From contig NZ_JAJTTF010000006.1 of the NCBI RefSeq assembly GCF_021341785.1, positions 1-64,000 of the forward strand: a DNA stretch of 64,000 bases, in the 5' to 3' direction. This document shows, one piece after another, positions 17,466 through 25,768 of the stretch. Source of the stretch: Microbacterium sp. Au-Mic1. Lineage in GTDB: Bacteria; Actinomycetota; Actinomycetes; Actinomycetales; Microbacteriaceae. Below the pieces are notes generated by a model. That model was not told where the DNA came from. It saw only the letters and a list, made by a program, of their open reading frames with translations, and made no database searches. Made by a program: the position numbers and the translations under genes. Positions within the stretch are counted from its first letter, which is position 1. Each line of letters starts with the position of its first letter.

Positions 17466-18122
17466 TCAGGCGCGGGCGGCGGCGAGGAACGCCCGCGCCT
17501 TGGCGGTGACCGCGGCCCAGTTCCGCTCAGATGCGTCCGTCGCCGAGACCACGCTCGATCCGGCCGTCACGGCGATCGCGCCGGCACGCAGGTAGTCGGC
17601 GGCGTTGCCCTCGTGCAGTCCACCGGAGGCGACCAGGGGCAGCTGCGGGAAGGGCCCCGCGAGGTGGCGGAAGAAGCCGGGGCCCACGGTCTCCGCCGGG
17701 AAGATCTTCACCGCCGCGGCCCCGAGCCGTGCGGCCGTGAGCGCCTCGGTCGGGGTGAACGCGCCCATGATCACCGGCACGTCGTGCGCACGCGCGACCT
17801 CGGTCACCTCGGCGATGACCGCGGGGGTCACGAGGAACGCGGCACCGGCGGCGATGGCATCCCGCGCCTCGGCCGCGGTCGTGACGGTACCCGCGCCGAC
17901 GCGCACGCCGGGGGCGCCGCCGCCGGCGGCGATGACCTCGGTGACACCGGGGGTGGTGAACGCGAACTCGACGACATGGATCCCGCCCGCGGCGAGCGCC
18001 GCCAGCAGCGGCAGCGGATCCGGGATGCGCGCCAGGCGCGGCAGCGCGAGCGCCGCGTCCCTGCGCAGCAGAGCCATCACATCGTCCGTCGTGGTGACGT
18101 CCTTCTCGGTATCGGCGCTCAT
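17466..18122 (-). CDS. eda: KDPG/KHG aldolase
   Basis: A 218-aa class I aldolase that splits 2-keto-3-deoxy-6-phosphogluconate into pyruvate and glyceraldehyde-3-phosphate. Length and motifs fit Eda: VVEFAFTTPGV carries the conserved Glu, GAGTVTTAAEARDAIAAGAAFLVTP the substrate loop, and AAVKIFPAETVGPGFF the Schiff-base Lys; ASGGLHEGNAADYLRAGA ends the barrel. The ATG overlaps the stop of the deacylase gene (ATGA). It is the last gene of a three-gene operon whose kinase partner lies in the divergent operon. Confidence 0.93.
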   Translation of the reverse strand: MSADTEKDVTTTDDVMALLRRDAALALPRLARIPDPLPLLAALAAGGIHVVEFAFTTPGVTEVIAAGGGAPGVRVGAGTVTTAAEARDAIAAGAAFLVTPAVIAEVTEVARAHDVPVIMGAFTPTEALTAARLGAAAVKIFPAETVGPGFFRHLAGPFPQLPLVASGGLHEGNAADYLRAGAIAVTAGSSVVSATDASERNWAAVTAKARAFLAAARA

Positions 18123-19741
18123 CGCGTCCCCTCCTTCGTCGCGCGCAGGCTCTGGCCCGACACGCTGTCCGTCCGCTCGCCGTCCCGGACCGCGAGCTCG
18201 CCGTTCACCCACACGCCCGCGATGCCGGTCGCCGTCCGGCGCGGCTGCTCGAACGTGGCGCGGTCCTGGATCCGCTCCGGGTCGAACAGCACCAGATCCG
18301 CGGCGAACCCCTCGCGCACGAGGCCGCGGTCGGGCAGGCGCAGCCGCCGCGCCGGGGTCGCGCTGAGGTGGCGGATCGCCTCCTCGAGCGTCAGCACCCC
18401 GAGCTCGCGCACGTAGCGCGCGAGGTAGCGCGGGAAGGTCCCCCACGAGCGCGGGTGCGGGCGGTCGCCGACGAGGATCCCGTCGCTGCCTCCGGTGTGC
18501 CGGGGGTGGCGCATGATCGCCTGCACGTTGTCCTCGTGCCCGATGTGCATGAGCACGCCGGTCGCGAACTCGTCGGCGAGGAGGACGCGGATGACCGCGT
18601 CCACCGGCTCCTCGCCGGCCTCCTCGGCGATCTCGGCGACGGTGCGGCCGACCAGGTCCGCGAGCTCGGGATGCCCGACGCCGGAGACCTGGATCCGGGT
18701 CCAGTCGGCGCGCTCGCCGTGGAATCCGTCGCAGCCGTCCACGTCGAGGGCCTGGAGCAGGGCGTCCCTGTCAGCGCCGGACGCGAGCCGGTCGCGCAGG
18801 GCGTCGAGGCCGCCCGCCGCGATCCAGCTGGGCAGGAGGGCCACGAGCGTGGTCGCGCCGGGCAGGTAGGGGTAGCTGTCCATCGTGATGTCGACCCCGT
18901 CGGCGAGAGCCTGGTCGATGAGCTCGAGGAATCGGGGCGCGGCGCCCGCGTTCGACGTGAAGTTGAGCGTCGCGTGCGCGAGGTGCAGTGCGCAGCCGGT
19001 CTCGCGGGCGATCCCGATGACCTCGGCGTAGGCGTCGATCGCTCCGGCGCCGTAGGAGCGGGTGTGCGGGGCGTAGAAGCCGCCGGCCTTCGCGACGACC
19101 TCGCAGAGCGCGGTGAGCTCGGCCGTATCGGCGTACATCCCCGGCACGTAGGTGAGACCGCTGGAGAGCCCGACGGCACCGGCCGACAGCGAGTCCGCGA
19201 GGATCGCGCGCATGTCGGCGATCTCGGATCCGGTCGCCGCACGACTGCCGGATCCGACGGTGAGCAGCCGCAGATTGCCCTGGGGCACGAGCACCGCCGT
19301 GTTGGTGGCGGTGCCCTGCGTGAGCCGGTCGAGGTAGCCCGCCATGTCGCGCCAGTCGATCGCGAGCCCGGAGTGCCCGTTCCAGCCGGCGATCTGGCGG
19401 CGCACGCCGTCGAGGATCGCGTCATCGACGGGCGCGTAGCCGATCCCGTCCTGGCCGATGACCTCGGTGGTGATCCCCTGGCCGACCTTCGCGATGTGCG
19501 ACGGATCCGCGAGCACGGCGAGGTCGGAGTGCGCGTGCATGTCGATGAATCCCGGAGCGAGCACGAGGCCTTCGGCATCCCAGACCTCGGTGCCCTCCCC
19601 TGCGGTGAGGGCACCGGCCGGGGCGATGGAGCGTATGCGGCCGCCGCTCAGCAGCACGTCGGCGTTACGGCGCGCGGAACCGGTGCCGTCGACGACGGTC
19701 GTATGCCGGAACAGGGTCGGTGCGGGCGGAAAAGGGGTCAT
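18119..19741 (-). CDS. N-acyl-D-amino-acid deacylase family protein
   Basis: A 540-aa zinc amidohydrolase related to D-aminoacylase. The amidohydrolase start VVDGTGSARRNADVLLSGGRIRSI is followed by FIDMHAHSDL with the metal HxH, GITTEVIGQDGIGYAP, then VGLSSGLTYVPG and HTRSYG and HLAHATLN supplying further ligands, and the later LMHIGHEDNV and GSDGILVGDRPHPR with the catalytic Asp. Length is normal for the family. It would release acetate (or another acyl group) from an N-acylated D-configured amino acid. In this context N-acetyl-D-glucosaminate is an attractive substrate (inference). It starts 2 nt after the upstream stop. Confidence 0.88.
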   Translation of the reverse strand: MTPFPPAPTLFRHTTVVDGTGSARRNADVLLSGGRIRSIAPAGALTAGEGTEVWDAEGLVLAPGFIDMHAHSDLAVLADPSHIAKVGQGITTEVIGQDGIGYAPVDDAILDGVRRQIAGWNGHSGLAIDWRDMAGYLDRLTQGTATNTAVLVPQGNLRLLTVGSGSRAATGSEIADMRAILADSLSAGAVGLSSGLTYVPGMYADTAELTALCEVVAKAGGFYAPHTRSYGAGAIDAYAEVIGIARETGCALHLAHATLNFTSNAGAAPRFLELIDQALADGVDITMDSYPYLPGATTLVALLPSWIAAGGLDALRDRLASGADRDALLQALDVDGCDGFHGERADWTRIQVSGVGHPELADLVGRTVAEIAEEAGEEPVDAVIRVLLADEFATGVLMHIGHEDNVQAIMRHPRHTGGSDGILVGDRPHPRSWGTFPRYLARYVRELGVLTLEEAIRHLSATPARRLRLPDRGLVREGFAADLVLFDPERIQDRATFEQPRRTATGIAGVWVNGELAVRDGERTDSVSGQSLRATKEGTR

Positions 19742-19743
19742 GC

Positions 19744-21048
19744 TCAGAACACGGTCTCCACGACGTCGACGACGACCGGGTCCGGTGCATCCGCGTCGGC
19801 GACGACCGGGATCAGGCGCCACTTGTCGAGGACGGTGCACGGGTGCGACAGCCCGAGACGCACCACGTCGCCGACCCGCAGATGCGCCGCAGCACCGGAG
19901 GCGACGGCCGCCTCGCCGAGTCGCAGGAACAGGTGCTGGTCGTTGAGCGCGGACACCGTGCTGCCCGCGAGCACGCCGTCGTCCTCCGCCCGCCCGGCGA
20001 TGCGCTGCGCGACCGGGAGCCCCTCGTCGAACGAGGCGTCGCGGCGTCCGCAGTCGAGCAGCGCGAGGCCCGGCTCGGGACGCGAGAGCACCCGCGCCCA
20101 GACGTGCATGGCCGAGCGGAACGGCACCTCGCCGATCGTGCGGCCCATCGGGCTGATCCCGGCGTAGAAGCCGTCGTCATGGATCTGGAACGCACCGGAG
20201 CGCACCACGACGTCGGCGTCGAGGCAGAGCGGCGGCAGCACGGCGCCGACGCGGTCGAAGTAGGCGCTGCCGCCTGCGGTGACCACGGCGCGCACACCCG
20301 CCGGGTACAGCCCGGCATCGGCGAGCTCGCGGTGCAGCCCTGCGAGTTCGGCGAGGTAGGCGTCGACCCGCGCGATCGCGGCGTCACCGGCGTCGTGCGC
20401 GAGGGCGCCCTCATACCCGCCGACCCCGGCCAGCTCGAGCACGGGCGAAGCGGCGATGGCCTCGGCGATCGCGCGTGCCGTGGCGCGGTCGCGGGCGCCC
20501 GTGCGCCCGCCGGCGCCGCCGAGTTCGACGAGCACGCGGAGAGGCCGCCGCACTCCCCCGCTCAGGCCGGCCTCCATCGCGCGGACGACGTCCACGCCGT
20601 CGGCCCAGCTGAGGATCTCCGCCTCGGGGTGCGCGGCCAGCTCGTCGGCGATCCACTGCAACCCGATCGGATCCACCGTCTCGTTCGCGATGATGATGCG
20701 GCGCACGCCGTGGGCGCGCCCGACCTGCGCCTGCCACGGAGTCGCGAGCGTGAGACCCCACGCGCCGGCGCCCTCGGGGCGGTCATCGAGCAGCTGCCGC
20801 CACAGCGCCGGGGCCATCGTCGTCTTGCCATGCGGCGCCAGCAGCACCCCGGCCTCCTGCGCCCAGTCGGCCATGCGCGCGACGTTGTGCACCATCGCGC
20901 CGGCGTCGAGCGTGAGCAGCGGCGTGGCGAAGTCGGAGCGCATCGGCCCCGCCGCCAGGAACTGCTCCCGCGTCTGACCGTGCGCGGACGGCGGGAAGGA
21001 CTTGTCCCTCACGGACAGCGGGCGGGCACCACTCGAAGACGTCTCCAC
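19744..21048 (-). CDS. PLP-dependent D-amino acid deaminase/dehydratase
   Basis: A 434-aa fold-type III PLP enzyme of the alanine-racemase-like D-serine dehydratase/D-threonine aldolase family. TTMAPALW follows LLAPHGK, whose Lys binds PLP at about residue 77. The C-terminal metal-binding pair is visible as DQHLFLRL and SHPCTV (His and Cys spaced as in D-serine dehydratase). Members deaminate D-Ser, D-Thr or D-glucosaminate; the last would yield 2-keto-3-deoxygluconate for the kinase across the promoter. The GTG start at 21048 has a CATCAT -10-like box 6 nt upstream (leaderless) while GGAGG is too close to act as a Shine-Dalgarno; N-terminal family residues DKSFPPS lie just inside, so the gene is full length. 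First gene of the operon. Confidence 0.85.
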   Translation of the reverse strand: METSSSGARPLSVRDKSFPPSAHGQTREQFLAAGPMRSDFATPLLTLDAGAMVHNVARMADWAQEAGVLLAPHGKTTMAPALWRQLLDDRPEGAGAWGLTLATPWQAQVGRAHGVRRIIIANETVDPIGLQWIADELAAHPEAEILSWADGVDVVRAMEAGLSGGVRRPLRVLVELGGAGGRTGARDRATARAIAEAIAASPVLELAGVGGYEGALAHDAGDAAIARVDAYLAELAGLHRELADAGLYPAGVRAVVTAGGSAYFDRVGAVLPPLCLDADVVVRSGAFQIHDDGFYAGISPMGRTIGEVPFRSAMHVWARVLSRPEPGLALLDCGRRDASFDEGLPVAQRIAGRAEDDGVLAGSTVSALNDQHLFLRLGEAAVASGAAAHLRVGDVVRLGLSHPCTVLDKWRLIPVVADADAPDPVVVDVVETVF

Positions 21049-21068
21049 CCCTCCATGATGCCGCCGTG

Positions 21069-21093
21069 TTGCGTTCGATGCAATTGGCGTTGC
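21069..21093. promoter_or_regulatory. Divergent operator, TTGC/GCAA half-sites
   Basis: TTGC (21069-21072), GCAA (21080-21083) and TTGC (21090-21093) form TTGC-N7-GCAA-N6-TTGC, the exact reverse-complement layout of the GH20 promoter site at 15728-15752. It includes the palindrome TTGCGTTCGATGCAA. It lies in the 76-bp gap between the two divergent operons, 20 nt from one start and 31 nt from the other, so one protein could repress both. Confidence 0.62.
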
Positions 21094-21124
21094 ATGGGGT
21101 TGCACGGCTGGATAGTCTCGATCC

Positions 21125-22195
21125 ATGCCCGCGTCCGCCCACCCCGTCGCGACCCCCTCCGCCGTCACGTTCGGCGAGGCGCTGGTCGTGCTGGTGCAGA
21201 ACGAGCCCGGCCCGCTCGAGCACGCCAGCGGCTTCACCCGTTCGCTCGGCGGCGCCGAGGCGAACGTCGCGATCGGCCTGGCCAGCTGCGGCGTGCCGAC
21301 CTCCGTCATCACCCGGGTCGGCGACGACGGCTTCGGCCGTTACCTCCGCGACGAGCTGCACCGCCTGGGCGTCGACACGAGCGCGATCGGCGTGGATCCG
21401 CTCCACAGCACCGGCGTCTACTTCAAGGAGGTCGGCGGAGGCTCCGCCGCGGTCACCGACCTGGGTGCCGGCCGCAGCCGCATGCACTACTACCGCTCCG
21501 GATCCGCCGGAGCGCACCTCAGCCCGCAGCTGCTGGACGAACCCGCCGTCGCCGCCGCGCTCGCCGGAGCCGCGCTGGTGCACACCACGGGGATCACGCC
21601 GGCGCTGTCCGGCTCCGCGGCCGACGCGCAGCGGGCGCTCGTCTCGGCCTTGCGCGGCCGCGCGCTCGTCTCCTTCGACCTGAACTGGCGCGCCCGGCTC
21701 TGGAGCGGACGCGAGACGGAGGGTCGCGCGCAGATGGCCGGTTTCCTGCGCTCGAGCGACATCGCGCTCGCCGGACTCGACGAGGCGGAGCAGGTGTTCG
21801 ACGTCTCATCGCCGGAGGAGCTGCGGCGGGCGTTCCCCGAGCCGCGGATGCTGGTCGTGAAGAACGACGACGGCGCGGTCGTGGCGTTCGACGGCGAGGA
21901 GCGGATCGAGGTGCCCGTTCCGGCGCGGGTCGAGGTGGTCGAGGCGATCGGCGCCGGCGACGCGTTCGCCTCGGGGCTGCTCGCGGGGATCCTGCACGGC
22001 CTTCCGCTCACCGAGAGCGTGGCCCAGGGGCACCGCACGGCCGCCCGCGCGCTGACCTCGGTCGCCGATCACATCGCACCGGATCCGGCGCCGCGCGCCC
22101 GTGCAGCCGACGCGACGACGGACACCGGGCCGACTCCTGCCTTCGCCACATCCGCATCCGCATCCACATCCGCACCCGCCGAGGAGCCCCGATGA
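21125..22195 (+). CDS. PfkB-family sugar kinase, probably KDG kinase
   Basis: A 356-aa ribokinase-fold kinase. The family start is VTFGEALVVLV, with the PfkB signature 1 region SLGGAEANVAIGLASCG at about residues 40-56 and GDDGFGRYLRDEL. Signature 2 is VEVVEAIGAGDAFASGLLAG, with the catalytic Asp in GAGD. FDLNWRARLW matches the DxN-R segment of 2-keto-3-deoxygluconate kinases. It would phosphorylate KDG to KDPG, the substrate of the aldolase in the divergent operon. A tail of about 45 residues rich in Ala, Thr and Ser encoded by short TCCGCA-type repeats is unusual and probably unstructured. The ATG has TAGTCT 6 nt upstream (leaderless); its stop overlaps the IclR start. Confidence 0.9.
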   Translation: MPASAHPVATPSAVTFGEALVVLVQNEPGPLEHASGFTRSLGGAEANVAIGLASCGVPTSVITRVGDDGFGRYLRDELHRLGVDTSAIGVDPLHSTGVYFKEVGGGSAAVTDLGAGRSRMHYYRSGSAGAHLSPQLLDEPAVAAALAGAALVHTTGITPALSGSAADAQRALVSALRGRALVSFDLNWRARLWSGRETEGRAQMAGFLRSSDIALAGLDEAEQVFDVSSPEELRRAFPEPRMLVVKNDDGAVVAFDGEERIEVPVPARVEVVEAIGAGDAFASGLLAGILHGLPLTESVAQGHRTAARALTSVADHIAPDPAPRARAADATTDTGPTPAFATSASASTSAPAEEPR

Positions 22196-22965
22196 ACCAG
22201 ACCGTGACCCGCGCGCTGGACCTGCTCATCGCTCTGCAGGACGGCGCGCGCAGCCTCGACGAGTGCGCCGATCGGCTCGGCGTGCACAAGTCGACCGTGC
22301 TGCGCCTGTTGCAGACCCTGGAGGCGCAGCGCTTCGTGACACACGACGCGCAGCACCGCTACCGGCTGGGCAGCCGACTGTTCGACCTCGCCGGCGCCGC
22401 GCTCGCCCAGCGCGATGTGCGCGAGGTCGCTCGTCCTCATCTGGAGCGGCTGAACGAGCGCACCGGGCAGACCGTGCATCTGGCCGCCTACGAGTCGGGC
22501 GACGTCGTCTACATCGACAAGCTCGAGGCGCGCACCGGCATCCGGATGTACTCGCGGGTCGGTCTGCGCGCCCCGCTGCACAGCACCGCCGTCGCGAAGG
22601 TGCTGCTCGCCGACCTTCCCGCGTCCGCACAGCGGGAGATCGCCGAGGGCATCGACTACGTGCCCTACACCGAGCGCACGATCGCGAACGCGACGGACTT
22701 CCTCGCCGAACTCGCACGCGTGCGCGCCGACGACTTCGCCCGCGACAGCGGCGAGCACGAGAGCTTCATCAACTGCATCGCCGCCCCGATCCGCGACGGC
22801 AGCGGCGCCGTCGTGGCCGCCGCGTCCGTGTCGGTGCCGACCATGTCGCTGCCCGCCCACGAGGTGCTGGCCCTGTTGCCGCAGCTCGTCGAGGCGACAC
22901 AGGCGACGTCCGCAGACCTGGGCTGGGCACCGCGCCCGGCCGCCGACCGAGAGGAACGACCATGA
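22192..22965 (+). CDS. IclR-family transcriptional regulator
   Basis: A 257-aa regulator. The N-terminal winged helix-turn-helix is ALDLLIALQDGARSLDECADRLGVHKSTVLRLLQTLEAQRF (about residues 7-48), then RYRLGSRLF, the standard IclR linker. The effector domain includes TGQTVHLAAYESGDVVYIDKLEA, ALHSTAVAKVLLA-like residues and SFINCIAAPIRDGSGAVVAAASVSVP. It is coupled to the kinase (ATGA) and to RidA (ATGA), so it is made from the operon it probably controls. The GCAA/TTGC sites at 15728 and 21069 are its likely targets, with a sugar acid or keto-deoxy acid as effector (inference). Confidence 0.92.
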   Translation: MNQTVTRALDLLIALQDGARSLDECADRLGVHKSTVLRLLQTLEAQRFVTHDAQHRYRLGSRLFDLAGAALAQRDVREVARPHLERLNERTGQTVHLAAYESGDVVYIDKLEARTGIRMYSRVGLRAPLHSTAVAKVLLADLPASAQREIAEGIDYVPYTERTIANATDFLAELARVRADDFARDSGEHESFINCIAAPIRDGSGAVVAAASVSVPTMSLPAHEVLALLPQLVEATQATSADLGWAPRPAADREERP

Positions 22966-23363
22966 CCGACAAGACCCGCGTTCTCACCGCCGACGCCCCC
23001 GCCCCCGCGCACGTGTTCTCGCAGGGTGTCCGCAAGGGCCCGATCGTGCAGGTGTCGGGTCAGGGCCCGGTGGATCCCGCGACGAGCGAGTACCTCTTCC
23101 CCGGCGACGTCGCGGCGCAGACGGTACGCACCCTCGAGAACGTGCGCGCGATCGTCGAGGCGTCGGGGGCGACCTTCGACGACGTGGTGATGCTGCGCGT
23201 GTACCTCACCAAACGCGAGGACTTCGCGATCATGAACGAGGCCTACGGCGAGTTCGTCACGAAGCACACCCCGAGCGGCGTGTTGCCGTCGCGCACCACC
23301 GTGTTCACGGGCCTGCCGCGCGAGGAGATGCTCGTCGAGATCGACGCGCTCGCCGTGGTCTGA
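22962..23363 (+). CDS. RidA-family enamine/imine deaminase
   Basis: A 133-aa cytoplasmic protein of the Rid superfamily, which speeds hydrolysis of reactive 2-aminoacrylate-type enamines and imines made by PLP dehydratases. Family features are FSQGVRKGPIVQVSGQGPVDP, QTVRTLENVRAIVEASGATFDDVVMLRVYL, and LPSRTTVFTGLPREEMLVEIDALAV, where the Arg in PSRT and the Glu in VEIDA are the usual substrate-contact residues. Its place in the operon with a PLP deaminase nearby supports protection from or completion of that deamination. It starts in a 4-nt overlap with the IclR stop. Confidence 0.93.
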   Translation: MTDKTRVLTADAPAPAHVFSQGVRKGPIVQVSGQGPVDPATSEYLFPGDVAAQTVRTLENVRAIVEASGATFDDVVMLRVYLTKREDFAIMNEAYGEFVTKHTPSGVLPSRTTVFTGLPREEMLVEIDALAVV

Positions 23364-23390
23364 GCCTGACGGCTCCCGCGCGGCCCGCCT

Positions 23391-23426
<36 letters not shown>

Positions 23427-23579
23427 AGGAGTTCTCGCGCTCTGGAGGAGGAATCTCGCACAGGGCTCCGCCCGAAGGCGAGTTCTCCTCCCGACGCGCG
23501 CGCTGGCCCATACGGCGTGCGCCGGTCCACACGCGTGCGGCGGCCCATGCAGCGCACGCCGGACCCCACGAGGAACCCG

Positions 23580-25520
23580 CTACAGCTCGATCTGCGACCC
23601 CATCACGATGACGCGGTCGCGCGGTAGGCCGAAGTGGTCGCTGGCGTCGGTCGTGATGTGCGAGGCCGCCAGGAACAGCCGCTTGCGCCACAGCGCCATG
23701 CCCCCGCGCCGCCCTTCGCGCAGCTCGATCTTCGACAGGAAGTACGTGGCGTTGTCGAGGTCCAGCCAGCCCTGCGTCTTGTGCGGCGGGATGCTGCGCA
23801 GCGCACGGGGCAGATCCGGCTTCTCCGCGTAGCCGAACTTCGCCGAGATGTACAGGATGCCGTCCGTCGGATCCCCCAGGTCGTCGACCGTGCAGCGTTT
23901 GGTCTGCGGCACGCGCGGGACGTTCTGGATGTCGACGGACAGGATGATCACACGCGCGTGGCGCACGTGGTTGTGCTCGACATTGGCGCGCAGCGCGAGC
24001 GGCGTCGTGGAACCACCCGGGTTGAGGAAGATCGCCGTCCCCGGCACCCGGTCGATGAGCTTCGGATGCGTGCGCAGGTTGCGCACGAAGTCCGTCAGCG
24101 AGCCCTCCGCCTCCGTGCGGCGCGCCGTGATGAGCTCGCGTCCGCGCTGCCAGGTCGTCATGACGGTGAACGCCGCCAGGCCGATCGCGAGCGGCAGCCA
24201 GGCGCCGTGCACGAACTTGGTGGCGTTGGCCGCGAGGAACAGCAGGTCGACCGACAGCAGGATCACCGCGCCGATCCCGAGGATCCAGCCCGGGGTCTTC
24301 CAGCGTCGCCGAGCCAGGTAGAAGAACAGGAGCGTCGTGATCGTGATCGTGCCGATGACCGCCATCCCGTAGGCGAACGCGAGAGACGCGGAACTGCGGA
24401 AGACGAACACCAGGGTGATCACCGACACCATCAGCAGCCAGTTGATCCAGGGCACGTAGATCTGGCCGTGCGTCTCGGACGACGTGTGCGTGACGCGCAG
24501 CCGAGGCAGGTAGCCGAGCCCGGAGGCCTGAGCGGCCACCGAGAAGGCGCCGGAGATCACCGACTGCGAGGCGATCACCGTCGCCACGGTGGACAGCACC
24601 ACGAGAGCGATTCGGCCCCACTCCGGCGCGAGGAGGAAGAACGGCGCCGACATGTTCGCCTTGTCCTCCAGCAGCAGGGCACCCTGCCCCAGGTACGTCA
24701 GCGCCAGCGCGGGGAAGACCAGGAACAGCCAGGCGAACGAGATCGGCTTGCGACCGAAGTGGCCCATGTCCGCGTAGAGCGCCTCGGCGCCCGTGACCGA
24801 CAGGACCACGGCCGCGAGTGCGAAGAACGCGATGTCGAAGTGACCGACCATGAACTGGATCGCATAGGTCGGCAGCAGCGCCAGCAGGATCTGCGGGTCG
24901 TGCATGATCCCGCCGATACCGAGGACTCCGATCACGACGAACCAGACCGCCATGATCGGTCCGAACAGCCGGCCGACCACGGAGCTGCCGAGCTTCTGGA
25001 TGAGGAACAGCACCAGCAGGATCGTCGCGGTGATGGGGACGATCCACTCCTCCAGACCCGGGTTGATGGTCTTCAGGCCCTCGACCGCGGAGAGCACCGA
25101 GATCGCCGGGGTGATCATGCTGTCGCCGAGGAACAGCGCGGCTCCCAGCACCGCCAGCCCGGACAGCACGGCCACCGTGCGGGTGCGCTTGCCTTTCGGT
25201 GCCCAGCGACGCAGCAGGGTGAGCAGCGCCATGATGCCGCCCTCGCCGTCGTTGTCCATCCTCATCGCGAGCAGCACGTAGGTGATCGTGACGATCAGGA
25301 TCACCGACCACACGATGAGCGAGACGATCCCGTACAGGTTCTCCGTCGTCAGCGGGATCGGATGCGGGTCCTCCGGGTTGAACACCGTCTGCAGGGCGTA
25401 GATCGGGCTCGTGCCGATGTCGCCGAAGACGACACCCAGCGCGCCGATGACGAGGGCGAGACGGAGCGGACTCCTGCCGGCGACGGGCGCCTTCTGGTCG
25501 ATCACGGCCTGGCTGTTCAC
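23580..25520 (-). CDS. kup: Kup potassium uptake protein
   Basis: A 646-aa K+/H+ symporter of the KUP/HAK/KT family in the cytoplasmic membrane. GVVFGDIGTSPIYAL (about residues 33-47) is the family signature, and LFLGDSMITPAISVLSAVEG follows. About twelve membrane helices cover residues 25-460. The cytoplasmic C-terminal domain of about 180 residues contains TPLALRANVEHNHVRHARVII. Length is normal for bacterial Kup (about 620-690). Such proteins are often inhibited by c-di-AMP. GTG start with no strong Shine-Dalgarno. Monocistronic. Confidence 0.96.
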   Translation of the reverse strand: MNSQAVIDQKAPVAGRSPLRLALVIGALGVVFGDIGTSPIYALQTVFNPEDPHPIPLTTENLYGIVSLIVWSVILIVTITYVLLAMRMDNDGEGGIMALLTLLRRWAPKGKRTRTVAVLSGLAVLGAALFLGDSMITPAISVLSAVEGLKTINPGLEEWIVPITATILLVLFLIQKLGSSVVGRLFGPIMAVWFVVIGVLGIGGIMHDPQILLALLPTYAIQFMVGHFDIAFFALAAVVLSVTGAEALYADMGHFGRKPISFAWLFLVFPALALTYLGQGALLLEDKANMSAPFFLLAPEWGRIALVVLSTVATVIASQSVISGAFSVAAQASGLGYLPRLRVTHTSSETHGQIYVPWINWLLMVSVITLVFVFRSSASLAFAYGMAVIGTITITTLLFFYLARRRWKTPGWILGIGAVILLSVDLLFLAANATKFVHGAWLPLAIGLAAFTVMTTWQRGRELITARRTEAEGSLTDFVRNLRTHPKLIDRVPGTAIFLNPGGSTTPLALRANVEHNHVRHARVIILSVDIQNVPRVPQTKRCTVDDLGDPTDGILYISAKFGYAEKPDLPRALRSIPPHKTQGWLDLDNATYFLSKIELREGRRGGMALWRKRLFLAASHITTDASDHFGLPRDRVIVMGSQIEL

Positions 25521-25608
25521 AGACGAAGCCTAAAGCCCCGTTTCCGCACCACCCGGCGCTCCTCACGGAATCCTCACGCGGCGTGGCGGGCGGGTCCTCA
25601 CGAGATCC

Positions 25609-25642
25609 TGACGAAACTGCGCGGATCCGCGCAGTTTCGTCA
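25609..25642. repeat. 34-bp perfect palindrome
   Basis: TGACGAAACTGCGCGGA at 25609-25625 is followed at once by its exact reverse complement (25626-25642), centred on GGATCC. It is followed by an intergenic repeat-like stretch (CACTTCGACTCGCTTCGCTC..) to about 25705 similar to the 4.8-kb repeat. The region lies between the kup promoter side and the protease terminator. Confidence 0.7.
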
Positions 25643-25725
25643 CTTCGACTCGCTTCGCTCGCTCAGTACGGCGCTCGGGCGGCTCCGTCGCCCTCGCTGA
25701 CGACCCCGGTCAGGCGGAACGACGA

Positions 25726-25758
25726 AGCGCCGGCCCCGAACAGTTCGGGACCGGCGCT
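25726..25758 (-). terminator. Terminator after the M6 protease gene
   Basis: AGCGCCGG-CCCCGAA (25726-25740) pairs with TTCGGGA-CCGGCGCT (25744-25758) around a 3-nt loop with one mismatch, 10 nt beyond the protease stop. Confidence 0.75.
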
Positions 25759-25768
25759 CCGGTTCGGA

